64,000 nt of DNA from Acidisoma silvae (GTDB lineage: Bacteria; Pseudomonadota; Alphaproteobacteria; Acetobacterales; Acetobacteraceae): NCBI RefSeq assembly GCF_020618775.1, contig NZ_JAESVB010000004.1:248001-312000 (forward strand), written 5' to 3'. The notes beneath the pieces were generated by a model. It did not search any database. It saw nothing but the letters and a program-made list of their open reading frames with translations, and was not told where the DNA came from. Both the position numbers and the translations under genes were made by a program. Of this stretch, positions 24,282 through 33,077 are shown in pieces. Positions within the stretch are counted from its first letter, which is position 1. The number at the start of each line of letters is the position of its first letter.

Positions 24282-25280
24282 ATGGCAATCACCAGTCCCG
24301 GCATCGGCCGCGCCAAGGCCGCCAAGTCTCCCGCCTCCAGCTTCTCCTTCTGGCATCGCTACAGCACGGAACTGACGCTGGGCGCGATCTTGATCGTCTT
24401 CTTCCTGATCCTCAGCTTCGCCTCGCCCTATTTCTTCACGCCCTCCAACCTCGCCAATCTGGTGAAGCAGTCGGCCATCAATGGCATCATCGCCCTTGGC
24501 GTCACGGCCATCATCATCACCGGCGGCATCGACCTGTCGGTGGGCGCCGTCGCCGGGCTGACCGGCGTTGTCACCGCCATGCTGATGGTGGGCGGCAGCG
24601 GCGTGTTCGTCTCCTGCATCGCCGGGCTGGTGGCGGCGGTTGTCATCGGCCTTGTCAACGCCGTCATGATCTATGAAGGCGGCATCCCGCCTTTTATCGC
24701 GACGCTGGCGACCATGACGATGGTGCGCGGCCTGATCAGCCTGATCACCAATGCGATGATGGTGACAGGTTTGCAACCGGCCTTTCTGAAATTCGGCGAG
24801 GCCGATTACGCTGGGATTCCGTCGCAATTCTGGGTCTGGATCGGCCTTGCCGTGATCATGGCTTTTCTGCTGACGCGCACGCGGCTGGGGCGCAATTTTT
24901 ACGCCATCGGCGCCAGCCAGGAAGTGGCGCGGCTGAGCGGCATCAATCTGCGCCGCACCATCTATGCGGTCTATGGCCTGGGTGCCTTGCTGGCCGGTAT
25001 CGGCGGTCTGGTGTTGACGGCGCGCGTGCGTATGGCCGCGCCCACGGCGGGCGAAGGGTATGAGCTTTATGCCATTGCGGCGGCCGTCATCGGCGGCGCC
25101 AGCCTGAACGGTGCGCAGGGGTCTGTGCTCGGCGCCATCCTGGGTGCGCTGATCATGACCACCATTACCAATGGCGGCAATCTGCTGGGCATCGACGCCT
25201 TTACTTTGCAGATCGTCATCGGTGCGCTGATTGCGGGCGCGGTCTGGCTGGACAAGCTGCGCAAGGGCGGCAGGCGGTAG
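24282..25280 (+). CDS. Sugar ABC transporter permease (RbsC type)
   Basis: This 332-residue membrane protein of the BPD_transp_2 family has about ten helices. Diagnostic segments are ALGVTAIIITGGIDLSVGAVAGL in the middle of the protein and AAAVIGGASLNGAQGSVLGAILGAL near the C-terminus, which contacts the ATPase. It forms the channel of the first sugar importer. It is the last gene of the operon. Its stop is 2 bases from the stop of the convergent MBL-fold gene, leaving no room for a terminator. Confidence 0.93.
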   Translation: MAITSPGIGRAKAAKSPASSFSFWHRYSTELTLGAILIVFFLILSFASPYFFTPSNLANLVKQSAINGIIALGVTAIIITGGIDLSVGAVAGLTGVVTAMLMVGGSGVFVSCIAGLVAAVVIGLVNAVMIYEGGIPPFIATLATMTMVRGLISLITNAMMVTGLQPAFLKFGEADYAGIPSQFWVWIGLAVIMAFLLTRTRLGRNFYAIGASQEVARLSGINLRRTIYAVYGLGALLAGIGGLVLTARVRMAAPTAGEGYELYAIAAAVIGGASLNGAQGSVLGAILGALIMTTITNGGNLLGIDAFTLQIVIGALIAGAVWLDKLRKGGRR

Positions 25281-25282
25281 TC

Positions 25283-26143
25283 TTAAGGCGCGAGCCGGTA
25301 TTCCATACCCGTGGATGCCGGCAGCAGCTGGATCGGCAAATCAGACTTAGCCGCGGCCGCTTCGATCTCCGCGCGCGGCAGGGTATTGAAATCGAACATG
25401 TCGAAGTGATGCGCGATCATCGTCGGAATGGCCGCTGCTTCGGTCAGCGCGATGGCTTCGCCGAGTAAAAAGTTACCCGGCACGCGCTGCGCCGCCAAAG
25501 CCGGTGACCGTCCGTTCACCGGCAGCAGCGCCAGATCGGCACCGAGCGCCTGCACGTCCGCGATCTGTCCGGGAAAGGGAATGCTGTCGCCCGAGTGAAA
25601 GACGGTGACACCAGCGACGGACATGCCGTAGCCGAGAAAGAGATGAAGGCCGTCTTCATCCCGCTCCAATGTCTCATGCGCGGCGCGGAGCGCCCGCAGT
25701 GTCAGGCCGGACAGGGGGAAAAGGCTTTCGCCGGCTTCAATCGCCAACACGCGATCATCAGTCACACCACCGCGCGCCATGGCTTCCGCCCGTTTCGCGC
25801 GCGGGGCTACCACGCGCGCTTGCGGCTGCAATGCCAGAAGCGGCTGCAAGGTGCCGGGGTCCATATGATCGGTATGGGCATGGCTACACAGCACAAGGTC
25901 GATCGGCGGCAAATCCTGCACTGCAATCGGCGCCGGCATCATGCGCCGATGCGGCAAAGGCTTGCCGCGATATTTCTCGGCCAGTGAATCCGACAGATAG
26001 GCGTCTATCAGCAGGGTCAGGCCAGCGCCCCTGATCAGAAAACCGGCCTGGCCCAGCCAGTAAAGACAGAGACCCTCACGGGGTTCCCGCAGTCGTGACG
26101 CGAGCGGCCCCGCAAAGGGCTGGGCGTCACACCGGACGGGCAT
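25283..26143 (-). CDS. MBL-fold metal-dependent hydrolase (UlaG-like lactonase)
   Basis: This 286-residue metallo-beta-lactamase-fold enzyme has the zinc motif LCSHAHTDHMD, a second-site Asp in FHSGDSI, and a late His in MIAHHFDMFD. The overall plan matches UlaG, the L-ascorbate-6-phosphate lactonase. The start is ATG 26143 (MPVRCDAQPF), overlapping the dehydrogenase stop by 17 bases; the much longer frame upstream is a shadow of that gene. As the last gene of a sugar-catabolic operon, a lactone-opening role after sugar oxidation is the best guess, but it is inference. Confidence 0.83.
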   Translation of the reverse strand: MPVRCDAQPFAGPLASRLREPREGLCLYWLGQAGFLIRGAGLTLLIDAYLSDSLAEKYRGKPLPHRRMMPAPIAVQDLPPIDLVLCSHAHTDHMDPGTLQPLLALQPQARVVAPRAKRAEAMARGGVTDDRVLAIEAGESLFPLSGLTLRALRAAHETLERDEDGLHLFLGYGMSVAGVTVFHSGDSIPFPGQIADVQALGADLALLPVNGRSPALAAQRVPGNFLLGEAIALTEAAAIPTMIAHHFDMFDFNTLPRAEIEAAAAKSDLPIQLLPASTGMEYRLAP

Positions 26144-27071
26144 GGTCACCCTGCAAAGCCGCCAGCAGGTTCTGCACGGCGATGACGGTCGCGCGGTCAA
26201 CGCTCTCTTCCGTGAAGGCGCCGATATGGCTGGTGGCGATGACATGCGGATGCCCGGCCAGTGCCAGCGACCGTGGCGGCTCCTCGGCAAAGACATCGGC
26301 CGCATAGGTATCCAATTGGCCGCTTTCGATGGCGGCGAGCACGGCGGCCTCATCCACAAGGCCAGCACGCGCGGTATTCACCAGAATGGCGCCATGGCGC
26401 ATGATGGCGAGATGTTCCGCGTCGATCAGCGGACGGCCATCGGCAGGCGGCGGGCAATGCAGCGTGACGATATCGGAGTCCGCCAGCAATGCCGGAATCT
26501 CCGCCCAGCGGAAGTCATGCGGGCTTTCGAAATTCGGCCGCATCGGGTCATAGCCGATGACGCGCGCGCCGAGCGCGCCCGTCAGCTTCGCGACGTCGCG
26601 GCCGATGGCCCCGCAACCGATGACGCCGACGGTCGCCGCGCGCAATTCGCGGCCGCGCCGGCGTGGCCAATGGCCGGCCTTGATGCCGGCATCCGCCGCC
26701 GGGACATGGCGCAGGGCTGAGAGGATCAGGGTGAGCGCCAGCTCCGCGACACCGGCGGCATTGGCGCCGTCGGCGGTCAGCACCGGAATGCCGCGCGCGC
26801 GCAAATGCGCGACCGGCAGATTGTCGGTGCCCACACCATTGCGGGCGACGGCGCGCAGGCTGCCGGCGGCGGCGATAACGGCTTCCGACACCGGCTCCAC
26901 CCCCGCAATCCAGCCGATGCAATCCGGGATCAGGGACAGCAGTGCGGCTTCGTCCGGCTGCTTTCCCGCCGGCCCCAGCACAATTTCAAAACCCTGAGCT
27001 TCGAAATGCGCGAAGGCGGGATGGGGATGCGCGGTCAAGCTGCGCGGCGTGACCAGAATTTTTCCAGACAT
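26127..27071 (-). CDS. D-isomer-specific 2-hydroxyacid dehydrogenase
   Basis: This 314-residue NAD(P)-dependent enzyme has the Rossmann motif GVIGCGAIGRDVAKL (about 147-161) and the family catalytic set: Arg in LVNTARAGLVDE, Glu in ADVFAEEPP and His in IATSHIGAFTEES. It interconverts a 2-oxo acid and a D-2-hydroxy acid, as in glyoxylate/hydroxypyruvate or phosphoglycerate dehydrogenases. It lies 4 bases after the AroE-like gene and overlaps the lactonase-like gene. In the island it could reduce the 2-oxo acid product of the aldolase step or oxidise a sugar acid; the direction is not readable. Confidence 0.92.
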   Translation of the reverse strand: MSGKILVTPRSLTAHPHPAFAHFEAQGFEIVLGPAGKQPDEAALLSLIPDCIGWIAGVEPVSEAVIAAAGSLRAVARNGVGTDNLPVAHLRARGIPVLTADGANAAGVAELALTLILSALRHVPAADAGIKAGHWPRRRGRELRAATVGVIGCGAIGRDVAKLTGALGARVIGYDPMRPNFESPHDFRWAEIPALLADSDIVTLHCPPPADGRPLIDAEHLAIMRHGAILVNTARAGLVDEAAVLAAIESGQLDTYAADVFAEEPPRSLALAGHPHVIATSHIGAFTEESVDRATVIAVQNLLAALQGDHARPV

Positions 27072-27075
27072 GATA

Positions 27076-28035
27076 TCAGGCCCGTTTCACGGCGCCGACC
27101 TCGCCCGCGATGCGCGCCAGCGCATCGAAGTCCGGTCCGCTGGTCGGAATGTCGATATGGAAGACCTCGGCAATCACCTGCGTCCAGCCATGGATGAAAT
27201 AGGTCCAGCCGTCTTCGATCTGGAGATGTTTCGCTGTTTCCTGCGCGCGCGCCTGATCGAGGAAGATGAGATTGCCGCGATAGTTCAGATCCCAGACGAT
27301 GGCCTGTTCGGGGAATTGCACCGCATCCGTCAGCGGCGATCCTGGCGCGTCCTTGCCCAGACCCGTGGCATTGATGACCAATGAACCGGGTTTCAGCCCG
27401 GCCACGACGGCATCGTTATCGGCAGGATCGGGGGCGACCACATAGTCCAGCTTCGCCGTCGTCGGCACCTGCGCATGAATGCGGCGGATTTCGTCCAGCC
27501 GGGCAGGGCTGCGGTTGGAGACGATAATGCGGCTCGGCACATTCGCGCCGCGTGCTTCCCGCATCAGATGCCAGGTGAGCGCGATGGTCGATCCGCCCGC
27601 GCCCATCGAAAAAACCTCAGCCCCGGTCTTGGCGAAATGATCGGGCGGCAGAAATCCGTCCAGCGACAGGCCGGAACTGATCGGGTCTTTGGCGTGGCAG
27701 ATCAGCTTGCCGTCCTGTTTGGAGATGCAGCTCGTCTCATCCATGAAGGCCGCATGCGGGTCGATGACATCGAAAAGATCATGACAGGCTTTGAACAGAT
27801 CGATCTTGTGCGTCGTTACCAGCGCGCCGGCCGAGTGCGGATCGTCGCGGATGAATGCCACCGCCGCGCGATAGGCAGCGGGGTCCGCATGCAGCGGAAA
27901 ATCAATGCCCTTGATTTCGGCATCAAGGCCAAGATGCGCGGCCCACGCGGGAAAAACCCGCATGATGGAGCTTTGCCCGGTAGAGACGCCGATAAAATAC
28001 AGCGTCGGTTTTGTGGCAGGTGCGGGAAGGGGCAT
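27076..28035 (-). CDS. Shikimate dehydrogenase (AroE)-like oxidoreductase
   Basis: This 319-residue protein has an AroE-type substrate domain followed by a Rossmann domain. The N-terminal IGVSTGQSSIMRVFPAWA replaces the usual SxSxSP substrate motif with a STGQSS variant. The catalytic Lys is in GALVTTHKIDLF. The nucleotide loop is MGAGGSTIALTW, followed by SNRSPARLDEIRR. Substrate-binding residues differ enough that shikimate itself is doubtful, and no other shikimate-pathway genes are near. It sits between KDPG aldolase and a 2-hydroxyacid dehydrogenase in the sugar operon, so it probably oxidises a polyol, inosose or deoxy-sugar acid. The start is supported by GGAGAG. Confidence 0.78.
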   Translation of the reverse strand: MPLPAPATKPTLYFIGVSTGQSSIMRVFPAWAAHLGLDAEIKGIDFPLHADPAAYRAAVAFIRDDPHSAGALVTTHKIDLFKACHDLFDVIDPHAAFMDETSCISKQDGKLICHAKDPISSGLSLDGFLPPDHFAKTGAEVFSMGAGGSTIALTWHLMREARGANVPSRIIVSNRSPARLDEIRRIHAQVPTTAKLDYVVAPDPADNDAVVAGLKPGSLVINATGLGKDAPGSPLTDAVQFPEQAIVWDLNYRGNLIFLDQARAQETAKHLQIEDGWTYFIHGWTQVIAEVFHIDIPTSGPDFDALARIAGEVGAVKRA

Positions 28036-28051
28036 ATCTGTTCTCTCCAGC

Positions 28052-28699
28052 TCAGCCGCCGCGCGCGGCGCGCACGCGGGCGACGGCCGCGCGGGCCTTG
28101 GCCGCGATGTCGGTCCAGCGGCCGTCGGCCATGTCCTTGGTGGTCGCGATCCAGGTGCCGCCGACCGCCAGCACGGTCTTGATCGTCAGCCATTCCGCGA
28201 TGGTGCTTTCCGTGACACCGCCGGTCGGGATGAAGCGCGGCCCCAGATGCGCGAAGGGCGCGGAAACCCCGGCCAGGGCGGCGGGACCGCCGGCAATGCC
28301 GGCCGGGAAGAACTTGCAGAGCCGGGCGCCGAGTTTGATGGCGGCGCCCAATTCGCTCGGCGTCATGATGCCGGGGGCGAAGGGAAAGTTGCGTGTCGTG
28401 GCGCCGGTCACAATCTTGGCGTCGAAGCCCGGGGCGAGGCCAAAGGCCGCGCCCGCTGCCTGCGCGGCATCCAGCGAGGCGATGTCCAGAATGGTGCCGG
28501 CACCGACCAGAAGATCGGGCCGCTTGTCGCGCAGGATATGCATCACATCCGCCGCCGCCTTGGTGCGGAAGGTGATTTCCGCGAGGGGCAATCCGCCCTC
28601 AAGCAAGGCATCGGCCAACGGAATTGCGTCGTCCACGCTTTCTATGGCGATGACAGGCACGACGCCGATGGCGCCGATGCGGTCCAGAAGATCGGTCAT
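28052..28699 (-). CDS. eda: 2-keto-3-deoxy-6-phosphogluconate aldolase family (Eda)
   Basis: This 215-residue class I aldolase of the Entner-Doudoroff family cleaves KDPG, or a related 2-keto-3-deoxy acid, to pyruvate plus an aldehyde. The general-base Glu is in PLAEITFRT, the phosphate/substrate Arg follows in the same segment, and the Schiff-base Lys is in LCKFFPAG. GAGTILD and PTGGVTE complete the barrel. ATG 28699 (MTDLLDRIG) is chosen; the longer frame overlaps the isomerase gene. Given the context the true substrate may be KDPGal or another keto-deoxy acid rather than KDPG. Confidence 0.9.
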   Translation of the reverse strand: MTDLLDRIGAIGVVPVIAIESVDDAIPLADALLEGGLPLAEITFRTKAAADVMHILRDKRPDLLVGAGTILDIASLDAAQAAGAAFGLAPGFDAKIVTGATTRNFPFAPGIMTPSELGAAIKLGARLCKFFPAGIAGGPAALAGVSAPFAHLGPRFIPTGGVTESTIAEWLTIKTVLAVGGTWIATTKDMADGRWTDIAAKARAAVARVRAARGG

Positions 28700-28700
28700 G

Positions 28701-29345
28701 TCAGGTCTCGTTCTTGCTATCGTTCTTGCTATTGGCGGCATAAAGCACCGCGATCTCGTCTGCCGGACGCGGCTTGTACAGCCGATTGTCGCGCAGCCCC
28801 CAGCCGTCGGCTGTGGCCACCACACGCTGCCGCATGCCGCCCGCACGTTCGATGATAGCATAATCCTGGCCGGAATCGGCCGGATACATGAAGCTCATCA
28901 CCAGTTCCGTCGTGCCGACATTGACGGAGCGGTGAATCCAGAAGGGCGGCACGTAGCACATGTCACGCGGGCCGATGGGCATGGCGCGGATATCGCCTTC
29001 GGGGCTTTCCAGCAGCATGACGCCCTGGCCCGCCTCGCCGTAATAGATTTCCGGGCGGTCGGCGCGGGCATGAATATGGCCGCGCGTGAGATAGAACTCA
29101 TCGCCGATCCGGCCAGGCTCCATGCGGGTGACGCCGAAAATCAGGTCTCCGGCATTGGCCGAGGGCCGGTAGTCCGTCACCTCATAGACCAGGGCGTCGC
29201 CTTGGCCGAGTGCGGCGGCGAAGGCCGTCTGGTCTTCGTACAGACCCTTTAAATCCGAGAGCTGCTTCGTATAGCGGCCCGAGGCCTGGCCCAGTCGCCC
29301 GGCGGAGACCGAGACGGGGCAAAGGATCGGCTCCTGCAGGTGCAT
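28701..29345 (-). CDS. Cupin-type glucose-6-phosphate isomerase family protein
   Basis: This 214-residue cupin belongs to the archaeal-type phosphoglucose isomerase family (GPI, PF06560 by recall). Metal ligands appear as His90 and His92 in TRGHIHARADRPEIYYG, Glu99 and His138 in PPFWIHRS. Known members interconvert glucose-6- and fructose-6-phosphate. In bacterial sugar operons their substrate is often unproven, and another aldose/ketose phosphate is possible. It is the first gene of the minus-strand catabolic operon, and a TATAAA (29380-29385) plus operator O1b lie just upstream. AGGGAAG provides the ribosome-binding site. Confidence 0.85.
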   Translation of the reverse strand: MHLQEPILCPVSVSAGRLGQASGRYTKQLSDLKGLYEDQTAFAAALGQGDALVYEVTDYRPSANAGDLIFGVTRMEPGRIGDEFYLTRGHIHARADRPEIYYGEAGQGVMLLESPEGDIRAMPIGPRDMCYVPPFWIHRSVNVGTTELVMSFMYPADSGQDYAIIERAGGMRQRVVATADGWGLRDNRLYKPRPADEIAVLYAANSKNDSKNET

Positions 29346-29364
29346 GACGCTTCCCTATGCGTTT

Positions 29365-29379
29365 TGTAGTTTCACTACC
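29365..29379. promoter_or_regulatory. Putative RpiR operator O1b
   Basis: TGTAGTTTCACTACC (TGTAG-N5-CTACC) lies 20 bases upstream of the cupin isomerase start. It is immediately downstream of a minus-strand TATAAA, so it would cover the start of the catabolic operon transcript. It is the counterpart of O1a, again 84 bases from its partner O2b. Confidence 0.65.
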
Positions 29380-29385
29380 TTTATA
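29380..29385 (-). promoter_or_regulatory. Candidate -10 of the minus-strand catabolic operon
   Basis: TATAAA on the minus strand abuts operator O1b; the -35 region (GATTTT at a 17-base spacer) is weak, which would fit an activator-dependent or tightly repressed promoter. This was judged by eye. Confidence 0.4.
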
Positions 29386-29448
29386 CGCCCTTGTTCACGA
29401 AGAAAATCCCCAAAATTGCATCAAGACCGTTGACGTCCGGAATATTCA

Positions 29449-29463
29449 TGAATTATTGCTACA
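29449..29463. promoter_or_regulatory. Putative RpiR operator O2b over the second ABC promoter
   Basis: TGAATTATTGCTACA (TGAAT-N5-CTACA) overlaps a possible -10 (TTATTG, 29453-29458) placed 17 bases after TTGACG (29430-29435). It is 41 bases before the binding-protein start. It matches O2a in both half-sites. Confidence 0.6.
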
Positions 29464-29503
29464 AAAAACAACGCGATCACGCGATTGTACGGGGGAAACA
29501 AAC

Positions 29504-30487
29504 ATGACGTTCACAGGACTTCGCCGCCTGGCGCTGGGATCTGCCCTGGCCGTCACCTTGGCGCCTTTTGCGACCCATGCCGCCCATGCGGCCTGTTCGG
29601 TCGGCGTGTCGATGTTCACGCTCGGCGCGCCCTATTACGCGGCGCAGATGGCCGCCGCCGTTGATGAGGCAAAAAAGGCCGGCTGCACGGTCACCACGGC
29701 CGACGGCCAGAACGATCTCAGCAAGCAGATCGGCGACGTGGAAGACATGGTCTCCAAAGGCATTCAGCTCCTCATCATCAATCCGCGGGATCCTGAAGCG
29801 ATGGTGCCTGCCGTCAATGCGGCGGCAAAGGCAGGCGTGAAGGTCGTCGTCATCGACAGCGGCCTGGACCCCAAGGCGAAATATGTGACCCTCGTGCAAT
29901 CCTCCAACGACCAGAACGGCTTCCTGGTCGGCCAGTGGCTGGCGGATAAGATGAGCGGCACGCCGATGAAGATCGCGCTGATCTCGGGCGACAAGGGCAA
30001 TATCGTGGGTGAGGAACGCCGTCTTGGCGTGCTCAAGGGCGTGATCGAGGAACAGCTGGTCAAAAGCGGCCATGCCGGCTTCGACGTCGTCGCCCAGGGC
30101 TGGGGCGGCTGGAATACCGATGGCGGGCTCAAGGCCATGGAAGATATTTTGACCGCGCATCCGGACGTCAATGTCGTGCTGGGTGAGAATGACTCGATGG
30201 TGCTGGGCGCGCGCGATGCGCTGCGCGAAGCCGGCAAGCTGAAGGGCGTTCTGCTGGTCGCGGCGGCCGACGGCCAGAAGGATGCGCTGGAACTGATCCA
30301 GAAGGGCGAATACGGCGCGACAGGCCTCAACAATCCCGATCTCGTGGCGCGGACGGGCGTCGATATCGGGCTGAAGGCGGTCGCCGGCAAGCTGCCGGCG
30401 GATTTCCCGCGTGTTGACTACACGACGCCGGAAGTCATCACCAAGGACAATGTCGCCAAATTCTACAATCCGAAGGCCGTTTTCTGA
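29504..30487 (+). CDS. Sugar ABC transporter substrate-binding protein (CUT2)
   Basis: This 327-residue periplasmic protein starts at MTFTGLRRLALGSALAV, a signal peptide ending near HAAHA. The mature part has the ribose/galactose-binding fold, with SMFTLGAPYYAAQMAAAVDEAKK, KGIQLLIINPRDPEAMVPAV and GENDSMVLGARDALREAG. The GGGGGA ribosome-binding site supports this start over a longer upstream frame that crosses the promoter. It is only distantly like the binding protein at 21760, so the two importers probably differ in specificity while sharing operators. Confidence 0.92.
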   Translation: MTFTGLRRLALGSALAVTLAPFATHAAHAACSVGVSMFTLGAPYYAAQMAAAVDEAKKAGCTVTTADGQNDLSKQIGDVEDMVSKGIQLLIINPRDPEAMVPAVNAAAKAGVKVVVIDSGLDPKAKYVTLVQSSNDQNGFLVGQWLADKMSGTPMKIALISGDKGNIVGEERRLGVLKGVIEEQLVKSGHAGFDVVAQGWGGWNTDGGLKAMEDILTAHPDVNVVLGENDSMVLGARDALREAGKLKGVLLVAAADGQKDALELIQKGEYGATGLNNPDLVARTGVDIGLKAVAGKLPADFPRVDYTTPEVITKDNVAKFYNPKAVF

Positions 30488-30510
30488 TCGGTCGGGTTGA
30501 GGGATAGGGC

Positions 30511-32052
30511 ATGAGCGATCTTCTGACGCTGACCGGCATCACCAAATCCTTCGGTGGCGTCAAGGCGCTCAAGGGCGTGGACTTCTCCCTGGCACGGGGA
30601 GAGGTTCATGCTTTGCTCGGCGAAAACGGCGCCGGAAAATCCACGCTGATGCGCGTGGTCGGCGGAGAGATCCAGCCCGAAGCCGGCAGCATCACCTTCG
30701 AAGGCCGCAGCCTGACACTGACGGATCCGAAAGCGGCGGCCGATCTCGGCATTGCCGTCATCCATCAGGAACTGGCGCTGGCGCCTGATCTGTCGGTCGC
30801 TGAGAATATCTTCATGCGGGAATTGCCGGCGGCGATCGCCTGGGGAAAGCTCAACCGCCGCGCGCGCGCGGTGTTGGACCGTATGGGCTTCGAGCTCGAC
30901 GTGCGCCGCCGCGTGGGTGACTTGGCCGTCGCCCAGCAGCAGGTGGTGGAAATCGCCAAGGCGCTGTCGCGCGACGTCAAGGTCATCGTCTTCGACGAAC
31001 CGACGGCCGTGCTGTCGTCCCGCGATGCCCAGCGTCTGCACGACATCATTGCCGTGCTGCGCGCATCCGGCGTCGGCATCGTCTATATTTCGCATCGGCT
31101 GGAAGAGGTCTTCAAGATCGCCGACCGCATGACGGTGATGAAGGATGGCGCCCTGGTCGGTGTCACATCGCCGCAGACGTCGACGATTGATGACGTCATC
31201 CGCATGATGGTCGGCCGCAATCTGTCTGCCATGTTCCCCAAAGCCGCGCATCGCAGCATCGGGGCCGAAGTGCTGAACGTCGAAAATCTGCGCCGTGGCA
31301 TGAAGGTGCGGGGCGTCAGCCTGTCCGTGCGCGCCGGGGAAATCGTGGGCCTTGGCGGTCTGGTGGGTTCCGGCCGCACGGAAACCGCGCGCCTCATCTT
31401 CGGGGCGGACGCCAAGGAAGCCGGTGAAATCCGCCTGCACGGCAAGGCGGTGACCATCAAGTCGCCATTGGATGCGGTTCTGGCCGGCATCGGCCTGGTG
31501 CCGGAAGATCGCAAACATCACGGCGCGATCCTGGATATGTCGATCCGCATCAATACCACGATGGCGCGGCTGAAACCCGTCGTGAACGCCATGGGGTTCA
31601 TCCGCCGCCACAAGGAACGCGATACGGTGACCGCACTCGGCCAGCAGTTGCGGCTGAAATCGGCCGGGCCGGAAGCCCCCGTTTCCAGCCTCTCGGGCGG
31701 CAATCAGCAGAAGGTCGTGCTGGCGAAATGGTTCCACGCCGGGGGTGACGTCATCATCCTGGATGAGCCGACACGCGGTGTCGATGTCGGCGCCAAGACT
31801 GAAATCTATGGCCTGATCGAAGAACTGGCGGCGGCGGGGCGCGCCATCCTGGTTATCTCCTCCGAACATCAGGAATTGTTCGGCCTCTGCGACCGCGTTC
31901 TTGTCATGGCGGAAGGTGAATTGCGCGGCACCTTGCTGCCGGATGACTATTCCGAAGAAAAGCTTCTCGCTTTGGCGATGACGCAATCCGTGGCCGCCGA
32001 TCACGCAGCCCCGCTCGATCTTCCCGCGCATACGCATCAGCCGGTGAATTGA
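30511..32052 (+). CDS. Sugar ABC transporter ATP-binding protein (RbsA type)
   Basis: This 513-residue tandem ATPase has Walker A GENGAGKST (37-45), a first-domain signature region VGDLAVAQQQVVEIAKAL and Walker B VIVFDEPTAVLSS. The second half has GLVGSGRTETAR, SSLSGGNQQKVVLAKWF and VIILDEPTRGVDVGAK. It energises the second sugar importer. It is 23 bases after the binding-protein gene and 1 base before the permease gene. Confidence 0.94.
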   Translation: MSDLLTLTGITKSFGGVKALKGVDFSLARGEVHALLGENGAGKSTLMRVVGGEIQPEAGSITFEGRSLTLTDPKAAADLGIAVIHQELALAPDLSVAENIFMRELPAAIAWGKLNRRARAVLDRMGFELDVRRRVGDLAVAQQQVVEIAKALSRDVKVIVFDEPTAVLSSRDAQRLHDIIAVLRASGVGIVYISHRLEEVFKIADRMTVMKDGALVGVTSPQTSTIDDVIRMMVGRNLSAMFPKAAHRSIGAEVLNVENLRRGMKVRGVSLSVRAGEIVGLGGLVGSGRTETARLIFGADAKEAGEIRLHGKAVTIKSPLDAVLAGIGLVPEDRKHHGAILDMSIRINTTMARLKPVVNAMGFIRRHKERDTVTALGQQLRLKSAGPEAPVSSLSGGNQQKVVLAKWFHAGGDVIILDEPTRGVDVGAKTEIYGLIEELAAAGRAILVISSEHQELFGLCDRVLVMAEGELRGTLLPDDYSEEKLLALAMTQSVAADHAAPLDLPAHTHQPVN

Positions 32053-32053
32053 C

Positions 32054-33043
32054 ATGACCCAATCCACAACTGTGGCCCCCGTCGCCGCACCGCGTCGTTC
32101 GTTCGATGCCGGCGAATTCTTTCGCCGCTACGGCACCGTCTGCATCTTTCTGGTGCTGGTCCTGGGCGCGAGTTTCGAATCGAACGCCTTTCTGAGCGAC
32201 CGCAATATCATGAACGTGCTGCGCCAGATTTCCGGCACCGGCATCATGGCGGTCGGCATGCTCTTCGTTATTCTGACGGGCGGCATCGATCTGTCGGTCG
32301 GCTCCATTCTGGCGCTTGGCAGCGTTGTCAGCGCCATTGCCATCGATGCGCATGGCACGGGCGCGGGCGTCGGCATTTCGGTCGGTGCCGGCGCGCTCTG
32401 CGGTCTCGTCACCGGCGTGCTTGTGGCCTATGCGGGCCTGCCGCCTTTCGTCATCACGCTGGCCGCCATGACGGCCGTGCGCGGCTTCGCGCTGATCGTC
32501 TCTGACGGCCAGCCGATCATGATGGACGACGATGCCAGCACGGTCATCACCAATTTCGGCTCCGGCTTCTTTCTCGGCATTCCCGATCCGGTCTGGCTGA
32601 TGGCGCTGGTCTTCGTGGTGGCCGGCGTGGTGCTGGGTTTCACCAAATTCGGCCGTCTGGTGAAGGCCATCGGGTCCAACCGGGAAGCCGTGCGCCTGTC
32701 GGGCATCGCCGTGCCGCGTTACGTGATGGCGGTCTATGTCATTTCGGGCGCCTTGGCGGCGCTGGCCGGTGTCATCACCACCAGCCGCACGGGTGTCGGT
32801 TCGGGCGTCGTCGGTGTCGGCGCCGAGCTGAACGTCATCGCCGCCGTCGTCATCGGCGGCGCCAGCCTGATGGGCGGCAAGGGTGGCGTCATCAACACGC
32901 TGCTTGGTGCGCTGGTGATGGGCGTCATCGCCAATATCATGAACCTGGTCGGCGTGCCCGGCTATAACCAGCAGGTCTGCATGGGGGCCATCATTGTCAT
33001 CGCCATGCTGCTGCAGCACGGGTCTCGCTGGTTCAAGCGCTGA
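32054..33043 (+). CDS. Sugar ABC transporter permease (RbsC type)
   Basis: This 329-residue inner-membrane protein has the BPD_transp_2 hallmarks AVGMLFVILTGGIDLSVGSIL and AAVVIGGASLMGGKGGVINTLLGALVMG. A soluble stretch of about 30 residues precedes the first helix. It completes the second CUT2 importer, with the SDR gene following 34 bases later in the same direction. Confidence 0.93.
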   Translation: MTQSTTVAPVAAPRRSFDAGEFFRRYGTVCIFLVLVLGASFESNAFLSDRNIMNVLRQISGTGIMAVGMLFVILTGGIDLSVGSILALGSVVSAIAIDAHGTGAGVGISVGAGALCGLVTGVLVAYAGLPPFVITLAAMTAVRGFALIVSDGQPIMMDDDASTVITNFGSGFFLGIPDPVWLMALVFVVAGVVLGFTKFGRLVKAIGSNREAVRLSGIAVPRYVMAVYVISGALAALAGVITTSRTGVGSGVVGVGAELNVIAAVVIGGASLMGGKGGVINTLLGALVMGVIANIMNLVGVPGYNQQVCMGAIIVIAMLLQHGSRWFKR

Positions 33044-33077
33044 GTTTTCATCACCCTCCTTCTGACGGGGCTAAGCC

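Noticed and set aside
30463-32067. 534-residue antisense frame opposite the second ABC ATPase
   Set aside because: It mirrors a tandem ATPase with intact Walker motifs and has no domain content of its own.
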